Positions 16,646 through 23,585 are shown, counted from the stretch's first letter. The stretch: 30,049 nt of DNA from JBOFOR01 sp051654865 (GCA_051654865.1 JBOFYV010000096.1:1-30049), one strand, 5' to 3'. Notes: a model not told the origin generated them from the sequence alone. Numbers and translations: made by a program.

Positions 16646-17457
16646 TGAATATATATAAATTTGAATTCAAAAGACTATTAAAATCATGTTTAATATGGTC
16701 CTTAGTATGTGGTGGATTGACAGTACTATTTATGGCATTATTTCCTTCAATGAAAGATATGGGATTAAAGGCTTTAGTAGATGAAAAAATGGGTGCATTA
16801 CCAACTGAAATGCTAAAAGCATTTAATATTGAGTCTATGGATTTTTCCGATGTATATAATTACTTAGGGTATTGTATTCAATACATTGCAATGGCAAGTG
16901 CGGTGTACGGTGGAATACTAGGAGTAAACTCATTAATAAAAGAAGAAAGTCAAGGTACTATAGAGTTTCTATACTCTATGCCAATAACTAGAACTAAAAT
17001 AGTAACTTCTAAATTACTATCAATAGTAAGTGCATACTTTATATATATAGTAATAGTTGGTGCTATGACGATGATGGTTACAGCATTTGTAAAGCCTGAT
17101 GATATAGAAATGATAGATTTAATAATGAATATAAAGCTGATATTTATGGGTATTACACTTTTAGGTTTAATATTTTTAGCATTGGGGATGTTTATATCAA
17201 CATTAGTTAAGAATGATAAAGGATCAATTTCAATATCTATAGGTATATTCTTTGTTTCATACTTTATGGGAATAATATCTAAGTTAAAAGATAATTTTGA
17301 ATGGATGAGATACTTATCTCCATTTGATTACTATCTTCCGAATAATATAATTAAGGATGGATTTGAAGTTAAGTTTGTGTTGATTGGTATTTGTATAATA
17401 GTTGTTTCATTAGTTGGAACGTATGTAGTTTATAGAAGAAAAGATATGAAGATATAG
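16645..17457 (+). CDS. ABC-2 type exporter permease
   Basis: A 270-residue membrane protein with six predicted helices: about 17-33, 65-90, 115-140, 155-185, 190-210 and 245-262. The motif EESQGTIEFLYSMPITRTKIVTSKLLS between the second and third helices is the conserved cytoplasmic coupling element of ABC-2 permeases. A GGGGGAAAG site ends the preceding gene and the start overlaps its stop (TAATG), so the two proteins are made in step and would form a homodimeric exporter with two ATPases. Hairpin repeat copy 2 begins 24 bases after the stop. Confidence 0.9.
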   Translation: MNIYKFEFKRLLKSCLIWSLVCGGLTVLFMALFPSMKDMGLKALVDEKMGALPTEMLKAFNIESMDFSDVYNYLGYCIQYIAMASAVYGGILGVNSLIKEESQGTIEFLYSMPITRTKIVTSKLLSIVSAYFIYIVIVGAMTMMVTAFVKPDDIEMIDLIMNIKLIFMGITLLGLIFLALGMFISTLVKNDKGSISISIGIFFVSYFMGIISKLKDNFEWMRYLSPFDYYLPNNIIKDGFEVKFVLIGICIIVVSLVGTYVVYRRKDMKI

Positions 17458-17480
17458 AGTTTAAGATGTAGATAAATCCC

Positions 17481-17557
17481 GCGACTAAGAGTATTATATA
17501 AGCCTTCCTTCCACCCTTTGGGAAAGTCGGTGCGGCTTATATAATATACTTAGTCGC
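17481..17557 (+). repeat. Long-hairpin repeat, copy 2
   Basis: This 77-nt inverted repeat matches copy 1 (2331-2407) in length and in nearly all of the loop and inner stem. The outer stem is GCGACTAAGAG paired with the arm ending CTTAGTCGC, against GCGAAGAAGTG in copy 1. Where the left arm changes, the right arm changes to keep pairing at two positions (A-T to C-G and G-T to T-A). The loop differs at one base (CCACCC for CCGCCC). It fills most of the 109-base gap between the convergent ABC-2 permease and HTH-like protein genes. Confidence 0.85.
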
Positions 17558-17566
17558 TAAATATAT

Positions 17567-18001
17567 CTAGTAAGTAGGAGTTGAGTCTTTCAAAATAACT
17601 ATTAATTGAGTTATGCATGAACCTAATTTATACTTAGTTTCTATAGGCATATTACTTTTAGCATACAATAAATCAATAACATACTTTTCATCAATATTAG
17701 CAAGTTCAGCAATTGACTTAGTTGAAAACTTGTAGCCATCAATTAATAATTCTAAATATGATTTAAATCTAAAATCAGGTAAATCCGATGGCATATAGTC
17801 CAACATTAGAGCCTTAGTGGTCCACGAATTCCAATGTTCAAAGTTTTTAAATAGTTCATATTCATACTGTTTATAATTTTTTAGCTTATATTCTTCTACT
17901 CCAAATAAATTAGACAATAAGCCCCAGTTCATATGATATTTATCTACCAATCTATTTAACAAGTTTTCTATATAATCTCCATCGATTTTAGTTACATCCA
18001 T
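17567..18001 (-). CDS. Small HTH-like protein, unknown function
   Basis: A 144-residue soluble protein. Two segments look like helix-turn-helix folds: about residues 20-45 (KYHMNWGLLSNLFGVEEYKL) and about 92-118 (STKSIAELANIDEKYVIDLL). The second reads as an Xre-like unit with AELANI as the first helix and the following stretch as recognition helix. The two halves may be an internal duplication, since each HTH is followed by a Lys/Tyr-rich helix. The ATG at 18001 is preceded by GGTAGG at nine bases. Nothing in the sequence gives a target. It is transcribed toward the ABC-2 permease and divergently from the Asp-rich secreted protein gene. The DNA-binding call is tentative. Confidence 0.6.
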   Translation of the reverse strand: MDVTKIDGDYIENLLNRLVDKYHMNWGLLSNLFGVEEYKLKNYKQYEYELFKNFEHWNSWTTKALMLDYMPSDLPDFRFKSYLELLIDGYKFSTKSIAELANIDEKYVIDLLYAKSNMPIETKYKLGSCITQLIVILKDSTPTY

Positions 18002-18105
18002 ACCAATATACCTACCTTATAAATTTATTATTTTAATACCAAACTTTAATTTCCATTTATCTATATAGTAACAAATATATCTTAAGTTAGCATTATTGTT
18101 AATTC

Positions 18106-18134
18106 AGTAAATATCTCCGCGGGCCTTATTTACT
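18106..18134. other. Inverted repeat with a GC-rich loop in a divergent promoter region
   Basis: AGTAAATA (18106-18113) and TATTTACT (18127-18134) enclose TCTCCGCGGGCCT, an island of GC in an almost pure AT region. It lies between two divergent genes and could be an operator or a leader structure. Read on the minus strand, GCCCGCGGAGA recalls the CCCGCGAAGA start of hairpin repeat copy 1, so a degenerate partial copy is possible. Confidence 0.35.
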
Positions 18135-18231
18135 AACTAAAATAAAATTTATAAAAAAGGTACCTAAACATAAAACCTAAGTTGTATATAGTAGTATAAA
18201 AATCCCAAGAGGATAATTAGGAGGAATAAAA

Positions 18232-18678
18232 ATGAAAAAACTAGTAACAGGATTAGCATTAGCAACAGCGTTAGGTGGAACAATATTAGGTGGTATGGCA
18301 GTGGTACAAGTTAATGCACAAAATAAAGTAATTAAACAAAGTAATGAATACGACATAACAGATGTACAGAACATAGAAAATGAGCTTGAAAACGTACTAC
18401 AAGGTAAAACAAAAGTAAACAATAATTGGGATGATGAAATGGATAAAAAGTACGGTGATGATTGGGATGATATATTAGATAAAAAATACGGAAATAATTG
18501 GGAAAATAAATTTGAAAATGAATTAGTTAAAAGAAACATATTACAGGTAGATGAAGATAAAGATGATATATATAACGATGAAAAGTATGATGATAGATAT
18601 GATATGGATGACGATGACAAATATGATGATGACAAAGATGATATGGATGACGACGATAATGATAATGATAATGATTAA
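18232..18678 (+). CDS. Secreted Asp-rich protein upstream of sigI
   Basis: A 148-residue exported protein. Residues 1-28 are a signal peptide (MKKLVTGLALATALGGTILG, probable cleavage after VNA). The middle has a tandem motif of about 13 residues, DKKYGDDWDDIL followed by DKKYGNNWENKF. The last 45 residues are almost entirely Asp with Asn, Tyr and Lys, ending DDDNDNDND. The mature protein is strongly acidic and likely binds Ca2+ or basic wall or protein partners; this is inferred from composition. AGGAGG is seven bases before the ATG. The gene is followed by a terminator and then by sigI and rsgI, and the RsgI C-terminus carries the same kind of Asp tail. I do not know a characterised homologue. 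Confidence 0.8.
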   Translation: MKKLVTGLALATALGGTILGGMAVVQVNAQNKVIKQSNEYDITDVQNIENELENVLQGKTKVNNNWDDEMDKKYGDDWDDILDKKYGNNWENKFENELVKRNILQVDEDKDDIYNDEKYDDRYDMDDDDKYDDDKDDMDDDDNDNDND

Positions 18679-18704
18679 ATGTTAATATTAAATTAAATTT
18701 CTTA

Positions 18705-18735
18705 AAAACTCCTTGAATAAGGAGTTTTATATATT
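18705..18735 (+). terminator. Intrinsic terminator after the Asp-rich protein gene
   Basis: AAAACTCCTT and AAGGAGTTTT form a ten-bp stem with a GAAT loop (18705-18728), followed by ATATATT. It separates the Asp-rich gene from sigI, perhaps incompletely. Confidence 0.75.
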
Positions 18736-18793
18736 ATAATGAGTAAACGACAATAGGTTGTAATATATGACAAATAGAAAGGAATAAAAAGTA

Positions 18794-19447
18794 GTGGATG
18801 AGAAAAAAGTGAAAAGTACGGATATAAACGCATTAATTGAATCCCATATGCCCTTTATAATAAATACCATATCTAAACTTACCAATAAATATGTATCTAT
18901 AGAAAATGACGAAGAGTTAAGCGTAGCATTATTAGCATTTAATGAAGCTGTAAATAAATATAGTGATGAAAGAGGCCCATTTTTACCATTTGCTAAGCTT
19001 GTAATAACCAGTCGTTTAAAAAACTATTTTAAAAAAGAAAATAAAAATTATGTATCAGTATCATTAGAAAATTTAGAAGAAGAAGGAATACAAATTAGTG
19101 AAGAAATAAAAAATCCGGTAGATAATAAGGATTTACTAATAGATGAAATAGAAAAATTAAAAGAAGAAATAGATATGTTTGGATTTAATTTGGAGGATTT
19201 AGTAGATGAAGCACCAAAACACTCAGATACTAGAAAAAGGGCTATAAACATATCTGAAAATATAAGTGAAGATGAAAATCTTACAAGTTTTATGTACTCT
19301 AAAAAAAGATTACCAATAAAACAAATATCATTAAAGTACTCAGTTACAGAGAAAATTATAAAAGGTAGTAAAAAATTTATTACAACAGGAGTTATTATAT
19401 TTTATAAGAATTTTAGAAACTTGAAATTATGGATAAAAGGAAGGTAG
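18794..19447 (+). CDS. sigI: RNA polymerase sigma factor SigI
   Basis: A 217-residue sigma-70 family protein of the SigI group. The N-terminal domain carries region 2 (ALIESHMPFIINTISKLT, then ELSVALLAFNEAVNKYSDERGPFLPFAKLVITSRLKNYF). A linker of Glu-rich sequence follows (about 75-120). The C-terminal domain (about 150-217) is SigI-specific, with the helix-turn-helix LPIKQISLKYSVTEKIIKGSKKFI. An in-frame TAA lies three codons before GTG 18794, so that GTG (AAAGGA ten bases upstream) is the likely start. The next gene is its membrane anti-sigma factor RsgI. SigI/RsgI pairs respond to heat or envelope signals in bacilli and to polysaccharides in cellulolytic clostridia; the signal here is unknown. 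Confidence 0.92.
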   Translation: MDEKKVKSTDINALIESHMPFIINTISKLTNKYVSIENDEELSVALLAFNEAVNKYSDERGPFLPFAKLVITSRLKNYFKKENKNYVSVSLENLEEEGIQISEEIKNPVDNKDLLIDEIEKLKEEIDMFGFNLEDLVDEAPKHSDTRKRAINISENISEDENLTSFMYSKKRLPIKQISLKYSVTEKIIKGSKKFITTGVIIFYKNFRNLKLWIKGR

Positions 19448-19451
19448 AGTT

Positions 19452-20354
19452 ATGTGGTTTAAGGCAGTAGTAATGGAAATAAAAGATAGCTATGCAATAG
19501 TTATGAAATCAGACTCTACTATGATAAGGGTTAAAATCAAAAAAGATATGAAAGTAGGAGATATATTAATATTTTTAGAAGAAGATTTATACATTCAAAC
19601 AGAAACAGAAAATATAAAAAGTAAAACTAAAAATAAAGCAATAATAACAATATTATCAATAGCAGCTGTATTAGTATTGTTTATACTTCCAGTACTAAAC
19701 AAATCAAATATTACTCCGTATGCTGTAGTATCCTTAGATATAAATCCAAGTATAGAGTTAGAACTTGATAAAGATAAAAAAATAGTAAATGTAAAGTCAT
19801 TAAATAAAGATGGATCTAAGTTAGATTTAAATAGTATAAATGGATTAATGTTAGATGAAGGGATAAGTAAATTAAAATCTATACTAGAATCTCAAGGATA
19901 CAAGCTTAAAAATGATAGTGTAATAGTAGGGTTTACTTTCTTAGGAGATATAGACGATATTGACTACGAGGATTATATAAAGAGTATGATAAATAGTAAT
20001 TTAAAAGATTCTAAAGTAGCCTATCTAAAAGGAAATAAACAAGATTACATAAATTCAAATAAAGAAGGCGTAAGTCTTGGTAGATATGAAGCTGGACTAG
20101 ATATAGATGAAGAGCTATTAGAAGAAGAGCTAGAAAATATGTCAGTAGAAGAATTACTAAGTTTATTAAAAAATAAAGATGTATATTTAAATGAAGAAAT
20201 ACTAGATGAGATAGAAGATCAAGTTGAAGATAAATTAGAAGAGGATAGCAGTAAAGAATATAACAATCAAAGTAATACAAATTATCAAGAAGATGATGAT
20301 GACGATGACGATGATAATGATGATAATGACAGTGAAGAAGATGGTGATGATTAA
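19452..20354 (+). CDS. rsgI: Anti-sigma-I factor RsgI with acidic tail
   Basis: A 300-residue single-pass membrane protein. Residues 1-55 are the RsgI N-terminal beta-rich anti-sigma domain (WFKAVVMEIKDSYAIVMKSD). A membrane helix spans about 63-82. The extracellular part starts with AVVSLDINPSIELELDKDKK, the conserved RsgI periplasmic domain that undergoes self-cleavage in studied members, and runs to about 200. Residues 210-260 are Glu/Leu-rich helix, and the last 30 are mainly Asp (EDDDDDDDDNDDNDSEEDGDD includes the end). There is no carbohydrate-binding module, unlike cellulosome-type RsgI. GGAAGG in the end of sigI serves as ribosome binding site, with a four-base gap between genes. The tail echoes the upstream secreted protein. 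Confidence 0.92.
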   Translation: MWFKAVVMEIKDSYAIVMKSDSTMIRVKIKKDMKVGDILIFLEEDLYIQTETENIKSKTKNKAIITILSIAAVLVLFILPVLNKSNITPYAVVSLDINPSIELELDKDKKIVNVKSLNKDGSKLDLNSINGLMLDEGISKLKSILESQGYKLKNDSVIVGFTFLGDIDDIDYEDYIKSMINSNLKDSKVAYLKGNKQDYINSNKEGVSLGRYEAGLDIDEELLEEELENMSVEELLSLLKNKDVYLNEEILDEIEDQVEDKLEEDSSKEYNNQSNTNYQEDDDDDDDDNDDNDSEEDGDD

Positions 20355-20381
20355 AAGTGTAGATATATCTATGCTTTTTTT
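20353..20381 (+). terminator. Terminator of the sigI-rsgI operon
   Basis: AAAAGTGTAGAT pairs with ATCTATGCTTTT through two G-U pairs, ending in seven T. Confidence 0.75.
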
Positions 20382-20473
20382 CGTAATGAAGATACTGAAT
20401 TGAATCAAAAAATGAATAAATAAATTTTGTATGTAAATACTAAAAAAGGAAAATATTTATAGGAGGTATGCGT

Positions 20474-21019
20474 ATGAAGAAATATGTTTGTACAGTATGC
20501 GGTTATATACACCAAGGGGATTGCCCTCCAGAAATATGTCCAGTATGTAAAGTAGGCGCTGAAAAGTTTGATGAAATCAGTGGTGAAATGGTATGGGCAG
20601 ATGAACATAGAATAGGGGTAGCAAAAGACATAGACGAAGAAATAATAGAAGGATTAAGAGCTAACTTTATGGGTGAATGTACAGAGGTTGGTATGTACTT
20701 AGCAATGAGTAGACAAGCAGACAGAGAAGGATACCCAGAAGTAGCAGAAGCTTACAAAAGAATAGCTTTTGAAGAAGCAGAGCATGCTGCTAAATTTGCA
20801 GAAATGCTAGGAGAAGTAGTGGTAGCAGATACAAAGAGCAACTTATCAGCTAGAGTAGAAGCAGAATATGGTGCATGTCAAGGTAAAAAGGATTTGGCTG
20901 GACTTGCTAAAAAACATAATTTAGATGCTATACATGATACAGTTCATGAAATGTGTAAGGATGAAGCTAGACATGGTAAAGCATTTAAGGGTTTATTAGA
21001 AAGACATTTTTCTAAATAA
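20474..21019 (+). CDS. Reverse rubrerythrin (NADH peroxidase-type)
   Basis: A 181-residue oxygen/peroxide detoxification protein of anaerobes. The N-terminal 40 residues are a rubredoxin domain with CxxC pairs at 6/9 (VCTVCGY) and 22/25 (ICPVCKV). The rest is a ferritin-like four-helix di-iron domain with ECTEVGMYLA, EEAEHAAKF, EAEYGAC and CKDEARHGKAF supplying Glu/His ligands. Having rubredoxin first is opposite to classical rubrerythrin and defines the reverse type, which reduces hydrogen peroxide with electrons from NADH via a reductase. ATG 20474 is preferred over 20468, because the ribosome binding site AGGAGG (20461-20466) abuts the earlier ATG. A DUF1540 gene follows 25 bases later in the same unit. 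Confidence 0.95.
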   Translation: MKKYVCTVCGYIHQGDCPPEICPVCKVGAEKFDEISGEMVWADEHRIGVAKDIDEEIIEGLRANFMGECTEVGMYLAMSRQADREGYPEVAEAYKRIAFEEAEHAAKFAEMLGEVVVADTKSNLSARVEAEYGACQGKKDLAGLAKKHNLDAIHDTVHEMCKDEARHGKAFKGLLERHFSK

Positions 21020-21044
21020 ATATAAATACATAGGAGGCTTTTTT

Positions 21045-21359
21045 ATGAAGATAAACTGTAGTGTAAATAACTGTTCTCACAATAATAGCGGAACTTGCTA
21101 TGCTAATAGAGTTAATATGGAAGGTCAAGGTTCTACAGAGTCTTGTAGCACATGTTGTGCATCTTTCTTAGATGAAAGAAATTATTCTAATCTTACAAAT
21201 AACACAAATTCTTCTGGAAGTTGTGATTGTTTAGTTTGTCATGTAGGAACATGTACATATAACAACAATAGCTTATGTAGCGCAGAATGTATATCAGTTT
21301 CAGGTCAAAACGTTAATTTATATTCAGAAACAAATTGTGATACATTTAAAATGAAATAA
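21045..21359 (+). CDS. DUF1540 domain protein (two copies)
   Basis: A 104-residue Cys-rich protein made of two DUF1540-type units. The first is residues 1-42 (CSVNNCSHNNSGTCYANRVN, ending CSTCCASF). The second is 60-102 (CDCLVCHVGTCTYNNNSLCS, ending NCDTFK). An Asn/Ser-rich linker joins them. The regular Cys spacing suggests binding of a metal such as zinc or iron-sulfur, but no function is established for the domain. TAGGAGG precedes the ATG, and the gene follows reverse rubrerythrin by 25 bases, so a role in metal or redox handling is plausible from context only. A strong terminator follows. Confidence 0.85.
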   Translation: MKINCSVNNCSHNNSGTCYANRVNMEGQGSTESCSTCCASFLDERNYSNLTNNTNSSGSCDCLVCHVGTCTYNNNSLCSAECISVSGQNVNLYSETNCDTFKMK

Positions 21360-21365
21360 AAAAAT

Positions 21366-21406
21366 AAAAAAGAGACTATGAATTTAGATTTATAGTCTCT
21401 TTTTTA
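21366..21406. terminator. Terminator after the DUF1540 gene (bidirectional)
   Basis: AAAAAGAGACTAT and its complement ATAGTCTCTTTTT flank GAATTTAGATTT. With A-runs on one side and T-runs on the other, it can serve the convergent gene at 21417 too. Confidence 0.85.
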
Positions 21407-21416
21407 TTTTTATAAT

Positions 21417-21845
21417 TTAGTTTAAGCCTAGCTCCTCTACAACCGGATTATAGAAAATAGTAGTTTCTATTTCATTTTGAAGGGGTTTACTTCTACCTGG
21501 TTCACTCCAATTAAACCATATAGTTCTAGATTCATGAGAATCTCCTAAATGATGTAGTTGTGGAATTTCTAATATATAAGAATCATTAGCCTTAACTAAA
21601 ATGTCATTATTATAGACATCACCATCTTTGTTAGTAACATAAAAATCATATGTAACTAATAAATCTTTGCTTGTATTGTTTTTTACAACAATAACAGGAT
21701 GTAGTTTCTCTTTAGTCATCTCTACATCATTTTCTAAAGTTATATGATTAGATGTAAAGTCATTTGAATGAGAAATCATAATATTAGTGCATAAGGCTAT
21801 AAATGCACATAAAGTAACAACGAGCATAAATCTTAATTTTTTCAT
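21417..21845 (-). CDS. Exported protein of unknown function
   Basis: A protein of about 142 residues. ATG 21845 is chosen because GGAGGT lies five bases upstream on the minus strand and the peptide then opens with a classical export signal (KKLRFMLVVTLCAFIALCTN). The mature region (about 30-142) has alternating hydrophobic beta-strand patterns: HPVIVVKNNTSKDLLVTYDF, KANDSYILEIPQL and IETTIFYNPVVEELG. This pattern suggests an immunoglobulin-like or other beta-sandwich domain displayed outside the cell, either released or anchored by the N-terminal helix. No family is recognised. It lies alone between two terminators. Confidence 0.7.
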   Translation of the reverse strand: MKKLRFMLVVTLCAFIALCTNIMISHSNDFTSNHITLENDVEMTKEKLHPVIVVKNNTSKDLLVTYDFYVTNKDGDVYNNDILVKANDSYILEIPQLHHLGDSHESRTIWFNWSEPGRSKPLQNEIETTIFYNPVVEELGLN

Positions 21846-22020
21846 ACAGTACCTCCAAATGTTAGATTTAATATAATTATTCAAACATAGTTTTTACTTA
21901 GCTAAATATAAATATGTAAAACATACTTAAAAATAATTACTTAAAATTGTTTAGTATTTGAAAATATTGGTATATATATAATAAATCACAAACAAATATC
22001 AATATTAGGAGGGAACTAAT

Positions 22021-22212
22021 ATGAAAGCAATAGTTGATAAAAATACATGCGTAGGATGTGGAGCATGTACAGGAATATGTCCAGATGTATTTGATATGGA
22101 TAACGATGGATTAGCAATAGCTATAGAAGGTGAAATATCATCTGAATTAGAAGAAGCAGTAAGAGATGCTGTAGATACATGTCCAGTATGTGCAATAAGC
22201 ACAAATAACTAA
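22021..22212 (+). CDS. Ferredoxin, single [4Fe-4S] type
   Basis: A 63-residue acidic electron carrier. The motif CVGCGACTGIC (Cys at 10, 13, 16 and 20) followed by the remote CPVCAI near residue 54 provides the CxxCxxC...CP ligands of one [4Fe-4S] cluster; the extra cysteines do not make a full second motif. Aromatic-poor, Glu/Asp-rich helix ELEEAVRDAVDTCP is typical of monocluster ferredoxins. AGGAGG lies about eight bases before the ATG. It is a stand-alone gene, so the redox partner is unknown. It ends in a hairpin shared with the convergent GNAT gene. Confidence 0.95.
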   Translation: MKAIVDKNTCVGCGACTGICPDVFDMDNDGLAIAIEGEISSELEEAVRDAVDTCPVCAISTNN

Positions 22213-22246
22213 TTAAAAGCCAACAACCACTCACATATAAATATAT

Positions 22247-22290
22247 AATTTATGGAGCTACTTAAATATTAAGTAGCTCCATAAATTTTT
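22247..22290. terminator. Hairpin terminator overlapping the GNAT gene end
   Basis: AATTTATGGAGCTACTTAA (22247-22265) and its exact complement (22269-22287) are separated by three bases and followed by TTT. The right arm encodes the last residues of the GNAT protein (MELLNI) and its stop codon lies in the left arm. Confidence 0.8.
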
Positions 22291-22693
22291 CAGGAAATTT
22301 TAAATTTTCAAAACCAAACTTTCTATAAAAATTATGAGCATCAGTAGTAGCAAGACACCATCTTTTTACAGTTTGCAACTCAGGGTGAGACAGCATACAC
22401 TCCATACACCAAGAACCAATACCCTCAAACCTATAAAATTCATCAATAATAAAATCAGTTAGATAAACAAAAGTAGTATAATCAGTAATCAACCTAAAAA
22501 CACCAACCTGCTTACCATTATAAAATAAAGAAAAGCACAAAGAATTTTTAAAAGCACGAAAAGTAGTCTTAGACGAACGATTATTAGCCCAATAAGACTG
22601 AGATAAAAGATAACAAACAGCATCAAAATCGAACCTATCAAAATCAGTAGTAAGGAAAAAATCATCCTTCTGATAACTAACTACATCAAACAT
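22262..22693 (-). CDS. GNAT family N-acetyltransferase
   Basis: A 143-residue protein with the GNAT fold. A beta-strand pair in the middle (FSLFYNGKQVGVFRLITDYT, then FVYLTDFIIDEFYR) leads to the acetyl-CoA loop variant FEGIGSWCMECML, which corresponds to RxxGIG. The C-terminal motif B is TTDAHNFYRKFGFENL, typical of the family. ATG 22693 is preferred, because GGGGTG lies seven bases upstream; the longer frame starts at a TTG within that site. The substrate is not predictable. It is transcribed toward the ferredoxin gene and shares its terminator hairpin. Confidence 0.85.
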   Translation of the reverse strand: MFDVVSYQKDDFFLTTDFDRFDFDAVCYLLSQSYWANNRSSKTTFRAFKNSLCFSLFYNGKQVGVFRLITDYTTFVYLTDFIIDEFYRFEGIGSWCMECMLSHPELQTVKRWCLATTDAHNFYRKFGFENLKFPEKFMELLNI

Positions 22694-22924
22694 ACAAACA
22701 CACCCCAAAACAAAAAAGTCATAGAACTATACAATTTAATATATGATAAACAGTCATAAAAGGAACAAATAAATTATACTTTTGTAAGTAAAAAAGTATT
22801 AGAATAATTGATTAAGAACCACTTAGTAATGTTTATTTTCAAATGACTTAGTAATATATATAATATAAAAGTAAAAAAATATAATAAAGTGTCAGTTTTT
22901 TCTATGTAAGGTTGAATTAGTTAG

Positions 22925-22940
22925 TGTAAAAGCTTTTACA
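22925..22940. promoter_or_regulatory. 16-bp perfect palindrome before the sigma remnant gene
   Basis: TGTAAAAGCTTTTACA is an exact palindrome ending about seven bases before the ribosome binding site of the gene at 22958. It may be an operator or may hide the leader in a hairpin. No cognate regulator is visible. Confidence 0.4.
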
Positions 22941-22957
22941 TATAAGAGGAGGAAGAT

Positions 22958-23407
22958 ATGTTTCAAGATAAATTAATGATTAAATATATAAAAAAGAAAA
23001 ATCCAAAAGGGATGGATATGCTTATAGAAGATTATAGTGGAATTATAACATCTGTTGTAAGAAATCATCTAGGTACTTTGAAAAATTATGAGGAAGAATG
23101 TGTGAGTGATGTACTTTTTTCAGTATGGGAGAGTATAAATGGATATGAAAAAGATAAAAACAGTTTTAAAAATTGGGTATGTGCTATAGCGAAATATAAA
23201 TCAATAAATTACAGAAAAAAGTATTTATCAAAACCTGAAACTATAGATATAACACTTAGCCTAGACAACAACCTAGGAAACAATAAACCTAAGTACATAA
23301 TAATAAAATTTGTGGACTATAAAAACACATTAGAAAATGGAGAGATTATAAAACACGAGAAAAACGAAGAAACAGATGATATAGAATTTAAAATTAATAT
23401 AGACTAA
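22958..23407 (+). pseudogene. Sigma factor remnant: ECF region 2 fused to an unrelated tail
   Basis: A 149-residue frame whose first 85 residues match ECF region 2 and resemble the sigma factor at 2948: KKKNPKGMDMLIEDYSG against RKKDPKGLDYIIDTYSK, and ECVSDVLFSVWESINGYEKD against ECVSDVFYRIWESIEEFDER. After KYLSKPETIDITLSL no region 4 is present. Instead there is a beta-rich, charged tail (KPKYIIIKFVDYKNTLENGE and on) ending FKINID, which looks like the end of a secreted anti-sigma-type protein. An in-frame deletion joining the sigma gene to the end of its anti-sigma gene would explain this. It could still be a translated small regulator, since the ribosome binding site GAGGAGG and a good terminator remain. 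The fusion idea is inference. Confidence 0.6.
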
Positions 23408-23421
23408 AATAAAAACATAAC

Positions 23422-23453
23422 AAAGGAAGTCGATTTTAATCGGCTTCCTTTTT
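23422..23453 (+). terminator. Intrinsic terminator after the sigma remnant
   Basis: AAAGGAAGTCGATT pairs with AATCGGCTTCCTTT (one T-G pair), followed by TTC. Confidence 0.8.
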
Positions 23454-23495
23454 CTCCTAAAATAGAGCGTCATATAGTTTTTTAGTTGCTCACCA

Positions 23496-23568
23496 GCGAA
23501 GGTGCAAATATATAAGTTTTACCGACATTGCGATAGCCTGGAGGAAAACTTATATTTTGCATCTTCGC
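23496..23568 (-). repeat. Long-hairpin repeat, copy 3 (inverted, diverged)
   Basis: This 73-nt inverted repeat has a left arm GCGAAGGTGCAAATATATAA plus GTTTT that pairs with the arm ending CATCTTCGC, with one bulge and one G-T pair. Read on the minus strand it begins GCGAAGATG, has TATAAG at the inner stem, a loop starting CCTCCA and ending GTCGGT, and a TTCGCT end. This is the same order as copies 1 and 2, although most stem bases differ. It lies between the sigma remnant terminator and the end of the purine nucleoside phosphorylase gene, again between convergent genes. Confidence 0.7.
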
Positions 23569-23585
23569 GGCGGCATACAAAAAAA

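Noticed and set aside
18177..18635. 152-codon Ser-rich minus-strand frame
   Set aside because: The Ser runs are the reverse complement of the GAT/GAC repeats coding the Asp tail of the secreted protein.
20011..20280. Leu/Tyr-rich minus-strand frame opposite rsgI
   Set aside because: It is a shadow of Glu/Asp codons in rsgI and lacks start signals.
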